Below, one piece after another: positions 1-8,878 of a stretch of 64,000 nucleotides of DNA. Under the pieces are notes generated by a model. That model saw only the letters and a list, made by a program, of their open reading frames with translations, did not search any database and was not told the origin of the DNA. Source of the DNA: Methanococcoides burtonii DSM 6242 (lineage in GTDB: Archaea > Halobacteriota > Methanosarcinia > Methanosarcinales > Methanosarcinaceae); NCBI RefSeq assembly GCF_000013725.1, contig NC_007955.1, positions 899,579 to 963,578 on the forward strand, written 5' to 3'. Each line of letters opens with the position of its first letter. The stretch's first letter is position 1. The translations under genes and the position numbers were made by a program.

Positions 1-474
1 GTTCTCAAGTATGATCACATAATCTGCTGAATTTCGAAGTGCTGTTGAGAATCCGGGTTCAACACCAAATAATATTGTCTCTTTACCATGCTCGTTGGCT
101 TTGTTCAGAAGAGGCTTAAAATCAGCATCTCTTGTGACAAGTGCTATTGTATCGATAGTTGGGTTATATACAAGTTCCATCCCTTCTACTGCAAGACGAA
201 CATCAACATCACTGGAGCAGATGATCGGCTCGAACCCATTGTTCTCAATAGCTTCTACAAGTTTATCTGATGCATACTGGTTCAGGAACACTCGGCCGAT
301 CTTCACGTTGCCGTATTCTTTTAGTACATCACGTATCTCTTCAAGGTTGACGTTGAATTCCTTGCGTAATACATTAGGACCATCTACCAAAAGACCAATG
401 CTTCTCCTGCCGGTTTCCTTCTTTGTACTAAGATACTTGACAATGGAGTTTAATCCGGTTTTAACATTCTGCAT
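1..474 (-). CDS. NYN-domain protein, 3' end outside the window
   Basis: The minus strand is open from an ATG at 474 to the window edge (158 codons, no stop), so the gene is cut at its C-terminus. The protein begins MQNVKTGLNSIVKYL and has the NYN/PIN-like RNase fold signature: LLVDGPNVLRKEF at about residues 28-40 (first acidic site), SSDVDVRLAVEGMEL near 87-101 and DTIALVTRDADFKPLL near 108-123 (the SGDSDF-type acidic motif). It matches the archaeal TIGR00288-type family of conserved NYN proteins from recall; their substrate is not established, and RNA cleavage is inferred from the fold. The ATG is preceded by GGTTGAGG, a modest ribosome binding site. No neighbour explains its role. Confidence 0.72.
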   Translation of the reverse strand, partial: MQNVKTGLNSIVKYLSTKKETGRRSIGLLVDGPNVLRKEFNVNLEEIRDVLKEYGNVKIGRVFLNQYASDKLVEAIENNGFEPIICSSDVDVRLAVEGMELVYNPTIDTIALVTRDADFKPLLNKANEHGKETILFGVEPGFSTALRNSADYVIILEN

Positions 475-671
475 GTTTTCCTCAACCTTTTCTTAGAATA
501 CTAAATATACAAATCGATAAACATGTCCACATTCAAATTAATATTTTCTTTTTTCAAACATTAATTGACAGTCTAATACAGCCCCATTTACATAATTCTA
601 TGCTAAAATCCCTCAGTCAATTCCCAATAAATGAATGAGGGGATATTATATATATATTTTTTCTGTCCGTT

Positions 672-1085
672 TTATAATATTTCTGCCAGAGCAATTCTTT
701 TTGCACGGACAGTAATCGGGGCTTCTACAAGCAAAAAACAATTTTGTATCTTATTGCCTTGTTTTTTCCGTGTGTAACGAATTTCCCCTCCGTAAAGGAG
801 ATGGTCATTCAATATATCTTCAAATTGTATCCTTTCTTCTGGTTTTAGTTCAATAACACTGATGCCATCAAGAAACCAATTATAGACTTTTAGGAGAAAT
901 ACTTCTCTGACCCTTTTTAGATTTTCAGGATCATATGCTGACTCCTTGTCCAGATATATGGTCTTTTTTAATCCAGGTGCCCATCCTGCAAGTTTTTCCT
1001 CCATCTCTATGAACTGGATGGGTATCTCTTCTCCGCTTTCAGGTCGTGGGCGGTAGCTTGCAAGACGAGACCTTTTATCTTTCAG
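672..1085 (-). CDS. Small conserved-looking protein of unknown function, possible CTG start
   Basis: I do not recognise this protein. The part from the first ATG (1004) is 110 residues and charged (KLAGWAPGLKKTIYL, then FLLKVYNWFLDGISVIEL), with no membrane segment or cysteine motif. The same frame stays open upstream to a CTG at 1085, giving 137 residues. A strong Shine-Dalgarno sequence (AAGGTGATC, 1097-1089) lies just before that CTG and nothing like it precedes the ATG at 1004. The same SD string stands before the ATG at 55313 with nearly the same spacing. I therefore favour the upstream start, without certainty. The SD overlaps the stop of the rhomboid gene, so the two are probably co-translated; their pairing is the only functional hint. 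Confidence 0.5.
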   Translation of the reverse strand: MKDKRSRLASYRPRPESGEEIPIQFIEMEEKLAGWAPGLKKTIYLDKESAYDPENLKRVREVFLLKVYNWFLDGISVIELKPEERIQFEDILNDHLLYGGEIRYTRKKQGNKIQNCFLLVEAPITVRAKRIALAEIL

Positions 1086-1090
1086 TCAGA

Positions 1091-2005
1091 TCACCTTCGA
1101 AAACCGTAGGAATTCTGACTGCGCGGTACAATTGTCTTTTTGATCTTGTATCCCATGATTACTCCTACCAGGACACCACTAAGGTGGGCAGTGTGGGCTA
1201 CCATATCATTTGCATTCAATAGCATAAAGTCAAGAAGTACGAACAATAAGAGTGCGTATTTTATTTTCATCGGGATGAAATACACATATACTTCCATGTT
1301 TGGTGCAAGTATTGTAAGTGCTGCAAATACTCCCATGATCGCACCGCTAGCCCCTATGATCGGGACATTGTTTGCACTGGTTATTGAATATCCGAGTGCT
1401 GCAATTATTCCTGATATGAAATATACATAAAGGAAAAGGTCTTTTCCTATACGTTTTTCAAGTTCTCTGCCAAAGAAGAACAAAACCAGCATATTAAAGA
1501 ACAGGTGTCCGAAACTGGCATGAAGGAACATGTGTGTGATAAGCGTCCATGGTTTTAAGAACATCAGGCTTGGCAGTAGCTGGAATGATGCTACATAGCC
1601 CGGAATAATTTTCAGGAAGAACGAAACGATGCAAATGAATATGATCGCCATCGAGGGGCTTGTCTTTATTGATGAACGTGTCCTGCGGGCAGCTTGGGAT
1701 GCGGCCCCTTTTGCTGCGGTCTTTGCCGCTTCTTTCATCATGTTCTTCACGAGTTCATCCATGTTGGTACCGGGCACTTGTCCCGAACTGTTATGATCAC
1801 TGCGGTAATTATTATCAGAATGATCATTGTATTGTCCGGTATCCCTGTCAAGTCCTGTGCATGCATGTCTTTCAGGAAGTCGGTGATCTGAACAATACGA
1901 TTTTCCACAAAAGCGACAGGTGAACATCATAGGTTCTTGTTTACCACATATCCAGCATTTATTATCCAAGGTATCCTCCCAAACACTATATTGGAGTGTA
2001 TTCAT
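1091..2005 (-). CDS. Rhomboid-family intramembrane serine protease with N-terminal AN1 zinc finger
   Basis: 304 residues. Residues 17-48 form an AN1-type zinc finger (CWICGK, CRFCGKSYC, SDH, HAC). A linker of about 60 residues follows, then a rhomboid domain of six or seven membrane helices from about residue 118. The catalytic serine is in GASGAIMG (near 218) and the catalytic histidine in HTAHLSGVLVG (near 272); the N-terminal helix has HMFLHASFGHLFFNM, the usual rhomboid H-x3-H-x4-N pattern. Rhomboids cut transmembrane helices of other proteins within the membrane; the substrate is unknown. The AN1-rhomboid fusion is known in methanogens. No SD precedes the ATG, but TTTTATTA (2032-2025) lies about 27 bases upstream, so a leaderless transcript is likely. 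The downstream small gene (672-1085) starts at this gene's stop. Confidence 0.88.
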   Translation of the reverse strand: MNTLQYSVWEDTLDNKCWICGKQEPMMFTCRFCGKSYCSDHRLPERHACTGLDRDTGQYNDHSDNNYRSDHNSSGQVPGTNMDELVKNMMKEAAKTAAKGAASQAARRTRSSIKTSPSMAIIFICIVSFFLKIIPGYVASFQLLPSLMFLKPWTLITHMFLHASFGHLFFNMLVLFFFGRELEKRIGKDLFLYVYFISGIIAALGYSITSANNVPIIGASGAIMGVFAALTILAPNMEVYVYFIPMKIKYALLLFVLLDFMLLNANDMVAHTAHLSGVLVGVIMGYKIKKTIVPRSQNSYGFRR

Positions 2006-2024
2006 TAAGTTAATATCTGCTATC

Positions 2025-2032
2025 TAATAAAA
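2025..2032 (-). promoter_or_regulatory. Probable TATA box for the rhomboid gene
   Basis: On the minus strand TTTTATTA lies about 27 bases before the ATG at 2005. With archaeal TATA-to-start spacing near 25, transcription would begin at or beside the ATG, in line with the lack of a ribosome binding site. Confidence 0.35.
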
Positions 2033-2216
2033 TGATTTCCAATAATTGATTCGTTATGTCCAAATAAAGCAACACTTTTACATTCCGATAGTTCGATAAT
2101 TTAAATCAGGCCAATGCTTTTATGCGTGGTATGCAAGAAGGTCATTATTTCATTTGTGTAACGGTGTAAACAAACCAAATAATTTATCTGGTATAATCAT
2201 GATAAATTGCCAAAAT

Positions 2217-2262
2217 GCTTATATATTGGTTTTGCATACTACATCCAACAGTCCAAAGACTG
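2217..2262 (+). promoter_or_regulatory. cdh operon promoter (TATA box) and leader hairpin
   Basis: GCTTATATATTGG at 2217-2229 is a good archaeal TATA box; transcription should start near 2245-2250, giving a leader of about 110-118 bases before cdhA at 2363. The predicted transcript start coincides with a small perfect hairpin, CAGTC-CAAA-GACTG (2249-2262). Leader-mediated, carbon-source-dependent control of the cdh operon has been reported in Methanosarcina, so a regulatory leader is plausible here, but this leader is shorter and its role is inference. The 2006-2216 stretch before it has no gene that I can see. The cdhA SD, GGAGG, is at 2348-2352. Confidence 0.5.
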
Positions 2263-2362
2263 CTATGTGTTTATTAAGTTTTATTCAATTCGTAACACTT
2301 GGAAAATAGTCTAATATTCCAGTCTAACTATAAGAAGTTAAATCCAGGAGGGCATAAAATAT

Positions 2363-4771
2363 ATGAGTGAGCTAACTACAGGTAGATTTTCTATCAGCGA
2401 CCTTGATAATGTTCAGATCACCATCAATAACATTGTAGGTGCTATTGAAAAACAATCAGATGACATTGATGTTGAGATGGGGCCAACGGTCAAGCCCGGA
2501 GTTTCATCACTGAGGGATTGGGACCATAATATTCTTGACAGGTACAATCCAGTTTATACTCCAATGTGTGACCAGTGTTGTTACTGTACTTTCGGACCAT
2601 GTGACCTTAGTGGAAATAAAGAAGGTGCCTGTGGTATCAACCTGGAAGGCCATAATGCACGTGAGTTCATGCTGCGTGTGATCACAGGAGCAGCAGCACA
2701 TTCAGGACACGGAAGACATCTCCTTCACCATTTGATCGGTCTGTATGGTAAGGACCATCCACTTGATGTTGGTGCTACTAATATTATAGCTCCAAATGTC
2801 CAGCTTGTCACAGGGGTACAGCCAAAGACACTTGGTGATCTTGATTCTGTTCTCAGCTATGTCGAAGAACAGATCACACAGTTGCTTGCAGCTATTCATG
2901 TAGGTCAGGAAGGAGCAGCAATTGACTTTGAGTCGAAAGCACTTCATGGCGGTATGATCGATCATGTTGGTATGGAGATCTCAGATATTGCACAGATATC
3001 CTGTCTTGACTTCCCTAAATCAGATGAAGAGGCACCCCTTGCAGACATTGGTATGGGATGTCTGGATGCTTCAAAGCCTACTTTGATAGTCATCGGGCAC
3101 AACGTTGCAGCAGTCACTGATATCATCGATTATATGGAAGACAAGGGTCTTAACGATAAGATCGAGCTTGGTGGGCTTTGTTGTACCGCTCTTGATATGA
3201 CTCGTTACAAGACCGGCGACAGAACCCTTCCAAGGGCAAAGGTCGTTGGCACTCTTGCAAAAGAACTTAAGACCATCAGATCAGGGATACCTGATGTTAT
3301 CATTGTCGATGAACAGTGTATAAGGGCCGATGTCCTCAAAGAAGCAAGTAAGCTCATGATACCTGTTATCACGACAAATGATAAAGTCATGTATGGACTT
3401 AAAGATCGCTCCAATGATAGTATTGAGGACATCCTCGAAGACCTTACTACCGGAAAGGAAAAAGGCGCTTTAATGTTCGATTACGTGAAGCTTGGAGAAC
3501 TTGCACCTCGTCTTACTATGATGATGTCCGAGATAAGGAAGCAGAAGGGCATCAAGGCACTTCCAACAGATGAAGAGCTCAAGGAGCTTGCAGACAGTTG
3601 TGTTCACTGTCTTAAATGTGAAGTTGCATGTCCTAATAGCCTGCCTATCAGCGAGGCAATGACCGCTCTGAGCGAAGGTGACCTTTCAAAGTTCGAGCTG
3701 CTACATGACAAATGTATCGCATGTGGTCGTTGCGAATATGCATGTCCAAAGGATATTGATATCGTCAATGTTATCGAAAAGTCCTCACAGCGTGTTATAA
3801 GCGAAGAGGTTGGGAAGGTTCGTGTCGGTAGAGGGCCTATCAGTGACCCAGAGATCAGGGAAGAGGGAGTCAACCTCGTACTCGGAACAACTCCGGGTAT
3901 TGTTGCACTGGTCGGATGTTCCAACTATCCGGATGGTACGAAAGACCTTTTCACGATCGCAGATGAGATGCTCAGAAGGAGTTACATTGTTGTGGTCTCA
4001 GGTTGTTCTGCAATGGACCTTGGTATGTACAAGGGCGAAGACGGACTGACCCTTTATGAGAAGTATCCTTCAAGGTTCAAGAGTGGAGGTCTGCTTAACA
4101 CAGGGTCATGTGTATCTAACGCACATATTACAGGTGCGGTAATCAAGGTCGCATCCATCTTTGCACAGAAGAACATCTCCGGAAACTACGAAGAAATCGC
4201 AGATTACACACTCAATCGTGTTGGTGCTGTTGGTGTTGCATGGGGTGCATATTCCCAGAAGGCAGCATCCATCGGAACAGGCTGCTCAAGGCTTGGTATT
4301 CCGGTCATTCTCGGTCCGCATGGCTCAAAGTACCGCAGGGCACTTATTGCAAAGCCATATGAGGAAGAAAAGTGGAAGGTTTACGATGCGAGAAATGGCA
4401 GTGAGATGCAGATCCCTGCAGCTCCGGACTATCTGCTTACAACCGCAGAGACAGTTGAGGAAATGATGCCTATGCTTGCGAAGAGCTGCATCCGTCCAAG
4501 TGACAACAACATGGGCAGGATGATCAAGCTGACGCATTACATGGAGCTCAGCCAGAAATATCTTGGTATCATGCCAGAGGATTGGTACAAGTTCGTCAGA
4601 ACTGAGACCGATCTTCCTCTTGCAAAGCGTGAAAAACTGCTTAAGATACTGGAAGAGGAGCATGGTTGGGAGATCGACTGGAAGAGAAAGAAGATCCTTT
4701 CAGGACCAACGATGAAATCCGATGTTTCAGCACAGCCGACAAACCTCAAGAGACTTTGTAAGGAGGCTTAA
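2363..4771 (+). CDS. cdhA: CODH/ACS complex alpha subunit (carbon monoxide dehydrogenase)
   Basis: 802 residues, full length for the family. The alpha subunit oxidises CO to CO2, or reduces CO2 to CO, at a Ni-Fe-S C-cluster in the acetyl-CoA decarbonylase/synthase complex in the cytoplasm. An N-terminal cysteine cluster ([12 protein letters not shown], then GACGI, about residues 69-91) would bind the B/D-type clusters. Two ferredoxin-like 4Fe-4S motifs follow: [12 protein letters not shown] near 413 and [12 protein letters not shown] near 452, which the archaeal enzyme has and the bacterial CooS lacks. C-cluster ligand regions are seen at GGLCCTALD (near 271), VGCSNY and GSCVSNAHI. First gene of the six-gene operon; cdhB starts two bases after its stop. 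Confidence 0.97.
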
Positions 4772-4773
4772 TC

Positions 4774-5289
4774 ATGGTTGATGTCATTAAGAATACTCAG
4801 ATACATTGCACATATGGTTGCAAGAGCTCAAAGGCAGTGCAGCCAGATGTTGCCGGAAAGATGATATCAAAGGCAAAGCGTCCTTTGTTCATTGTTGGAT
4901 CACAGATACTCAAGGATGAAGAGTTGTTGAAACGTTCCATCGAGATCGCAAAGAAAGCAGATCTGCCGGTAGCTGCTACCGGTCACTCCATGAGTGGTCT
5001 TGTCGATCAGGGTGTTAATGCAAAATATATCAATGTACATGCACTGGCAACCTATCTTTGTGATCCTAACTGGACCGGTCTTGATGGTAAGGGCCAGTAT
5101 GATACTATCATCGTACTGGGGCATTTTAAATACTATATCGATCAGGTACTTTCCGGTTTGAAAAGCTTTTCAAAACTTAAGTCGATCGCGATCGAAAGAG
5201 AGTATATTCAGAACGCTACTATGTCCTTTGGAAACATAACTCCTGCTGTACATATTGAAGCGCTGGATGAACTTATAGATAACTTATGA
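4774..5289 (+). CDS. cdhB: CODH/ACS complex epsilon subunit
   Basis: 171 residues, normal length. The epsilon subunit binds tightly to CdhA in the alpha2-epsilon2 CODH component; its fold is like that of FAD/TPP-binding central domains and it has been proposed to assist electron transfer to FAD. The sequence shows the typical N-terminus ending in [12 protein letters not shown] and the [17 protein letters not shown] stretch. The ATG follows the cdhA stop by two bases and the SD AAGGAGG lies in the end of cdhA, so the two are translationally coupled, as fits a fixed 1:1 ratio. Confidence 0.95.
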
Positions 5290-5337
5290 TCTGATACATT
5301 ATCACGAATACTTTGACTATATTACGGAGGACAAAAT

Positions 5338-6750
5338 ATGGCAGACGAATATCCTTTCGAGATCTCACCGATGTTCGAAGGGGAGAGGATTAGGAAAGAC
5401 GGCATGCACGTTGAGCTCTCAGGACCGAAATCGAAAGGTTATGAGCTTGTAAGAGCTACTTCAATGGATGAGATCGAGGACGGTAAGTTCACACTTATCG
5501 GTCCCGATATTTCTGAAATGGAAGAAGGCTCAAGACACCCGTTCGCAATGATCTACAAGATCGCAGGGGAACTTGTAGAAGAAGACCTTGAGTCTATTGT
5601 AGAGCGTAGGAACCACGATTTCCAGAACTACATTCAGGGTTTAATGCATTTGAACCAGAGATATGATGTATGGATCCGTGTAAGCAAGGATGCTGTGGCA
5701 AAAGGTCTTACTTCCTTTGAGCCTATTGCTCAGGCCGTTATGATGCTGTTCAAGAACGAGCTTCCATTCATAGAGAAGGTCGAAGCTGTCTACATAACAG
5801 ATCTCGCTGAGATCGAGAAAGAGATGGATAATGTAAAGGCCATCTACAAGTCAAGGGATGACAGGACACGTGACCTCCACGATGAGGATGTTGACACCTT
5901 CTACGGATGTACCCTCTGTCAATCATTTGCTCCTTCTAACGTTTGTGTGATCACACCGGACAGGATATCACTCTGTGGTGCTATCAACTGGTTCGATGGT
6001 CGTGCAGCTGCAAAGGTTGACCCTGAAGGTCCGCAGTTCGCTATTCCTAAAGGTGATACGATCAATGCAGTAGCTGGTGAGTATTCCGGTGTTAATGATC
6101 TTGCAAAATCACTCTCAAGCGGTGAATATGATCGTATCAACCTTCACTCCTTCTTCGAATATCCACATACATCATGTGGCTGTTTCGAGGTAGTAGGTTT
6201 CTATATCCCTGAGGTAGATGGTATCGGATGGGTTGACAGAGACTTTACAGGTGTTGCACCAAATGGTCTTCCATTTTCAACAATGGCTGGTCAGACTGGC
6301 GGTGGAAAGCAGGTTGTTGGTTTCCTTGGTATTGGTATCAACTATTTCAGGTCACCAAAGTTCATTCAGGCAGATGGTGGCTGGGACCGGGTTGTATGGA
6401 TGCCAAAGCATCTGAAAGACCGGGTATTAGCTGACATTCCAGCTAATATTGCAGATAAGGTTGCAACCGAAGAAGATGCTTCAGACCTTGATTCCCTTAA
6501 GAACTTCCTTACTGAGAAGGATCATCCTATCGTTCAGAGATGGGAAGAAGAAGCTGAGGAAGAACCAGAAGCTGAAGAGGAAGTTCAGGAAGCAACAATG
6601 TTCGCAGCACCTCCAACGATGCAGAACACTATGCCAATGCAGGGTATGCCAATGATGATGCCATCTTCATCAGGTACTGGTGGCGTTAAGATAATTCTTA
6701 AGAATGCTAAAGTGAGCATTGAGAAAGTGATCATTCAGAAAAAGGAGTAA
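5338..6750 (+). CDS. cdhC: CODH/ACS complex beta subunit (acetyl-CoA synthase)
   Basis: 470 residues. It makes or cleaves acetyl-CoA at the Ni-Ni-[4Fe-4S] A-cluster. A-cluster ligand cysteines are seen in YGCTLCQSFAPSNVC (about residues 189-203) and in the CGC motif of TSCGCFE (near 280). The archaeal protein lacks the N-terminal CODH-binding domain of bacterial AcsB, as usual. After about residue 400 comes a very acidic stretch (EEEAEEEPEAEEEVQE), then a methionine- and proline-rich linker (MQNTMPMQGMPMMMP) and a short basic tail, likely a flexible tether to other subunits. SD GGAGG lies nine bases before the ATG. Methylotrophic relatives use the complex mainly for carbon assimilation. Confidence 0.97.
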   Translation: MADEYPFEISPMFEGERIRKDGMHVELSGPKSKGYELVRATSMDEIEDGKFTLIGPDISEMEEGSRHPFAMIYKIAGELVEEDLESIVERRNHDFQNYIQGLMHLNQRYDVWIRVSKDAVAKGLTSFEPIAQAVMMLFKNELPFIEKVEAVYITDLAEIEKEMDNVKAIYKSRDDRTRDLHDEDVDTFYGCTLCQSFAPSNVCVITPDRISLCGAINWFDGRAAAKVDPEGPQFAIPKGDTINAVAGEYSGVNDLAKSLSSGEYDRINLHSFFEYPHTSCGCFEVVGFYIPEVDGIGWVDRDFTGVAPNGLPFSTMAGQTGGGKQVVGFLGIGINYFRSPKFIQADGGWDRVVWMPKHLKDRVLADIPANIADKVATEEDASDLDSLKNFLTEKDHPIVQRWEEEAEEEPEAEEEVQEATMFAAPPTMQNTMPMQGMPMMMPSSSGTGGVKIILKNAKVSIEKVIIQKKE

Positions 6751-6762
6751 ACGAGGTTTTCT

Positions 6763-7515
6763 GTGACAAAAGTTATAGCATTAACAGGTAAGGGTGGAAC
6801 AGGGAAGACTGCTATAACCAGTCTTCTCATTCGCCATCTTACAAAGACTAATAAGGTTGTCCTTGCAATCGATGCTGATCCGGATACAAATTTACCGGAA
6901 ACACTTGGTTGTGAAGTGTCAAAGACAGTTGGTGACATGAAGCAGTTCATGCAGGATGAGAGAGATAATCTTCCTCCTGATGTGAATAAACAGTCTATTT
7001 TTGAATCCAAGCTCTATGAGGTTCTGGAGGAAATGCCAAAGTACGATCTTATTGTAATGGGTCGTCCAGAAGGTTCTGGTTGTTACTGCTATGTGAACAA
7101 TCTGCTTCGTGGTATAATGGACAAGCTTGTCAAGAACTATGATGTTGTTATCATCGATACCGAAGCCGGACTTGAGCATTTTAGCCGTAAAATGATCAGG
7201 GACGTTGATGAGCTTATTGTCGTTACAGATGGTTCAAGACGCGGACTGCGTACAGCAGAACGAATAAGGGATCTGACTGAGGAACTTGACACCAACATAA
7301 AGAATATAGTCGTTGTTGCGAATAAGGTCACAGATGCAAATAGGGCCGAGATCAAGAGCACAGCAGAAGGACTGAACCTTGAATTGATAGGAACAGTTCC
7401 AATGGATAGTATCATTGCGGAAAGAGACCTCAAAGGGATCCCTCTTTTTGATCTTCCTGACGATTCCGTTGCAGTTCAGGAAGTTGATAAGATCGCAAAG
7501 AAACTTGGTCTTTGA
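6763..7515 (+). CDS. CooC-like nickel-insertion ATPase of the CODH/ACS operon
   Basis: 250 residues, starting with GTG; the SD AAAGGAG is in the end of cdhC. It is a SIMIBI/MinD-type ATPase with the deviant Walker A loop ALTGKGGTGKTAI (residues 6-18), Walker B VVIIDTEAGLEHF and the YCYVNN segment with a GSGCYCY cysteine pair (near 106-110), as in CooC/AcsF proteins that load nickel into CODH or ACS. Family knowledge gives an ATP-dependent dimer that binds Ni at these cysteines. The position between cdhC and cdhD is the Methanosarcina arrangement. AcsF-like versus CooC-like specificity cannot be told from sequence alone. Confidence 0.9.
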   Translation: MTKVIALTGKGGTGKTAITSLLIRHLTKTNKVVLAIDADPDTNLPETLGCEVSKTVGDMKQFMQDERDNLPPDVNKQSIFESKLYEVLEEMPKYDLIVMGRPEGSGCYCYVNNLLRGIMDKLVKNYDVVIIDTEAGLEHFSRKMIRDVDELIVVTDGSRRGLRTAERIRDLTEELDTNIKNIVVVANKVTDANRAEIKSTAEGLNLELIGTVPMDSIIAERDLKGIPLFDLPDDSVAVQEVDKIAKKLGL

Positions 7516-7555
7516 TCACTGTCATTATTTCACATAAGTAAAATGGTGAATTCAT

Positions 7556-8875
7556 ATGTCAAACAAGATGAAATTATCAGGTCTTACTGATATTCTTAAA
7601 GACCTCGATGTCCAGTCACTCGAAGGAGTGACAATTGAAGGTGACATCGAGCTCGATATTTCCGGAGGCGGCGGATTAAATCCTGCAATAGCCTACGCAC
7701 TTGGGCACGAAGCTGCTCAGATATCAATGCATGTTGCTAATATTGCACGAATGTTAGGATACCCTGTTGACCAGCTTTTCGCAGCATCAATGGGCGGAGT
7801 TCCACAGCAGGCACCTGTTGCAGGTGCATCAAGGATACCAGAACTCCTTCCTGCTAAATTCGATGTCTCAAAGATGAGCGAATGGGCAACACCTATTCAG
7901 GAAGTTACCCTTGGTGCAACATCAGCAGATGGCGGTTCCCGTAAGAGCACTGTAACTCTTGGTGGAGAAAATGCACTTCCTTATTACTTTGATGCAGAAA
8001 TGCCACACCGTAATTATGTTACAATGGATGTTTTTGACATGCCGATAAGCATGGCAAAATCTGTCAAAGAGAACTATGGTGATGTTATCAACGATCCTGC
8101 CGAATGGGCAAAGAAGGTCGTAAAGGACTTCAATGCAGATATGGTAACAATTCACCTTATCTCAACAGATCCACTCATCAACGATACTCCGGCAAGGGAA
8201 GCTGCAAAGGTCGTAGAGGATGTTCTTCAGGCGGTCAAGGTACCTATTGTCATCGGTGGTTCAGGTAACCCTAAGAAAGATCCTGAAGTTCTCGAAAGGG
8301 CAGCTGAAGTTGCAGAGGGGGAACGTGTTCTCTTAGCATCTGCAAGTCTAAACCTTGATTATGAAAGAGTTGCAAAAGCTGCTACTGACCACGGTCATGC
8401 AGTACTTTCATGGACCCAGCTTGAGATCAATGCACAAAAAGAACTTAACAGAAAGCTCATGAAACAGTGTAATGTCCCAAGGGATAGCATTGTCATGGAC
8501 CCAACCACAGCAGCGCTTGGTTATGGTCTTGATTACGCATACACTAACATGGAACGTATTCGACTTGCAGGTCTTATGGGCGATGATGAACTGACATTCC
8601 CAATGTCTTCTGGTACTACCAATGCATGGGGTGCACGTGAATCATGGATGAAGGAATCTCCACTCAAACAGGATTCTGATTGGGGTCCACGTGAGTACAG
8701 AGGTCCTATTTGGGAGATCATCACAGGTCTGACACTTTCACTTGCAGGTAATGATATGTTCATGATGATGCACCCAACATCCGTTCAGGTGCTCAAAGAA
8801 ATAACACAAACACTCTATGGTTCAATTGAGGCAGAAGAGATCGATATCACTAAGTGGATCGGAGCGGAGGTGTGA
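7556..8875 (+). CDS. cdhD: CODH/ACS complex delta subunit (corrinoid protein, small subunit)
   Basis: 439 residues. With CdhE it forms the corrinoid iron-sulfur protein that carries the methyl group between tetrahydrosarcinapterin and the A-cluster. The TIM-barrel core is seen from about residue 130, with [44 protein letters not shown] and [18 protein letters not shown], typical of the pterin-binding-like fold. The N-terminus carries a glycine-rich stretch ([19 protein letters not shown]). The 40-base gap after the cooC-like gene holds TGGTGA as SD. The stop is three bases before cdhE. Confidence 0.96.
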   Translation: MSNKMKLSGLTDILKDLDVQSLEGVTIEGDIELDISGGGGLNPAIAYALGHEAAQISMHVANIARMLGYPVDQLFAASMGGVPQQAPVAGASRIPELLPAKFDVSKMSEWATPIQEVTLGATSADGGSRKSTVTLGGENALPYYFDAEMPHRNYVTMDVFDMPISMAKSVKENYGDVINDPAEWAKKVVKDFNADMVTIHLISTDPLINDTPAREAAKVVEDVLQAVKVPIVIGGSGNPKKDPEVLERAAEVAEGERVLLASASLNLDYERVAKAATDHGHAVLSWTQLEINAQKELNRKLMKQCNVPRDSIVMDPTTAALGYGLDYAYTNMERIRLAGLMGDDELTFPMSSGTTNAWGARESWMKESPLKQDSDWGPREYRGPIWEIITGLTLSLAGNDMFMMMHPTSVQVLKEITQTLYGSIEAEEIDITKWIGAEV

Positions 8876-8878
8876 TAA

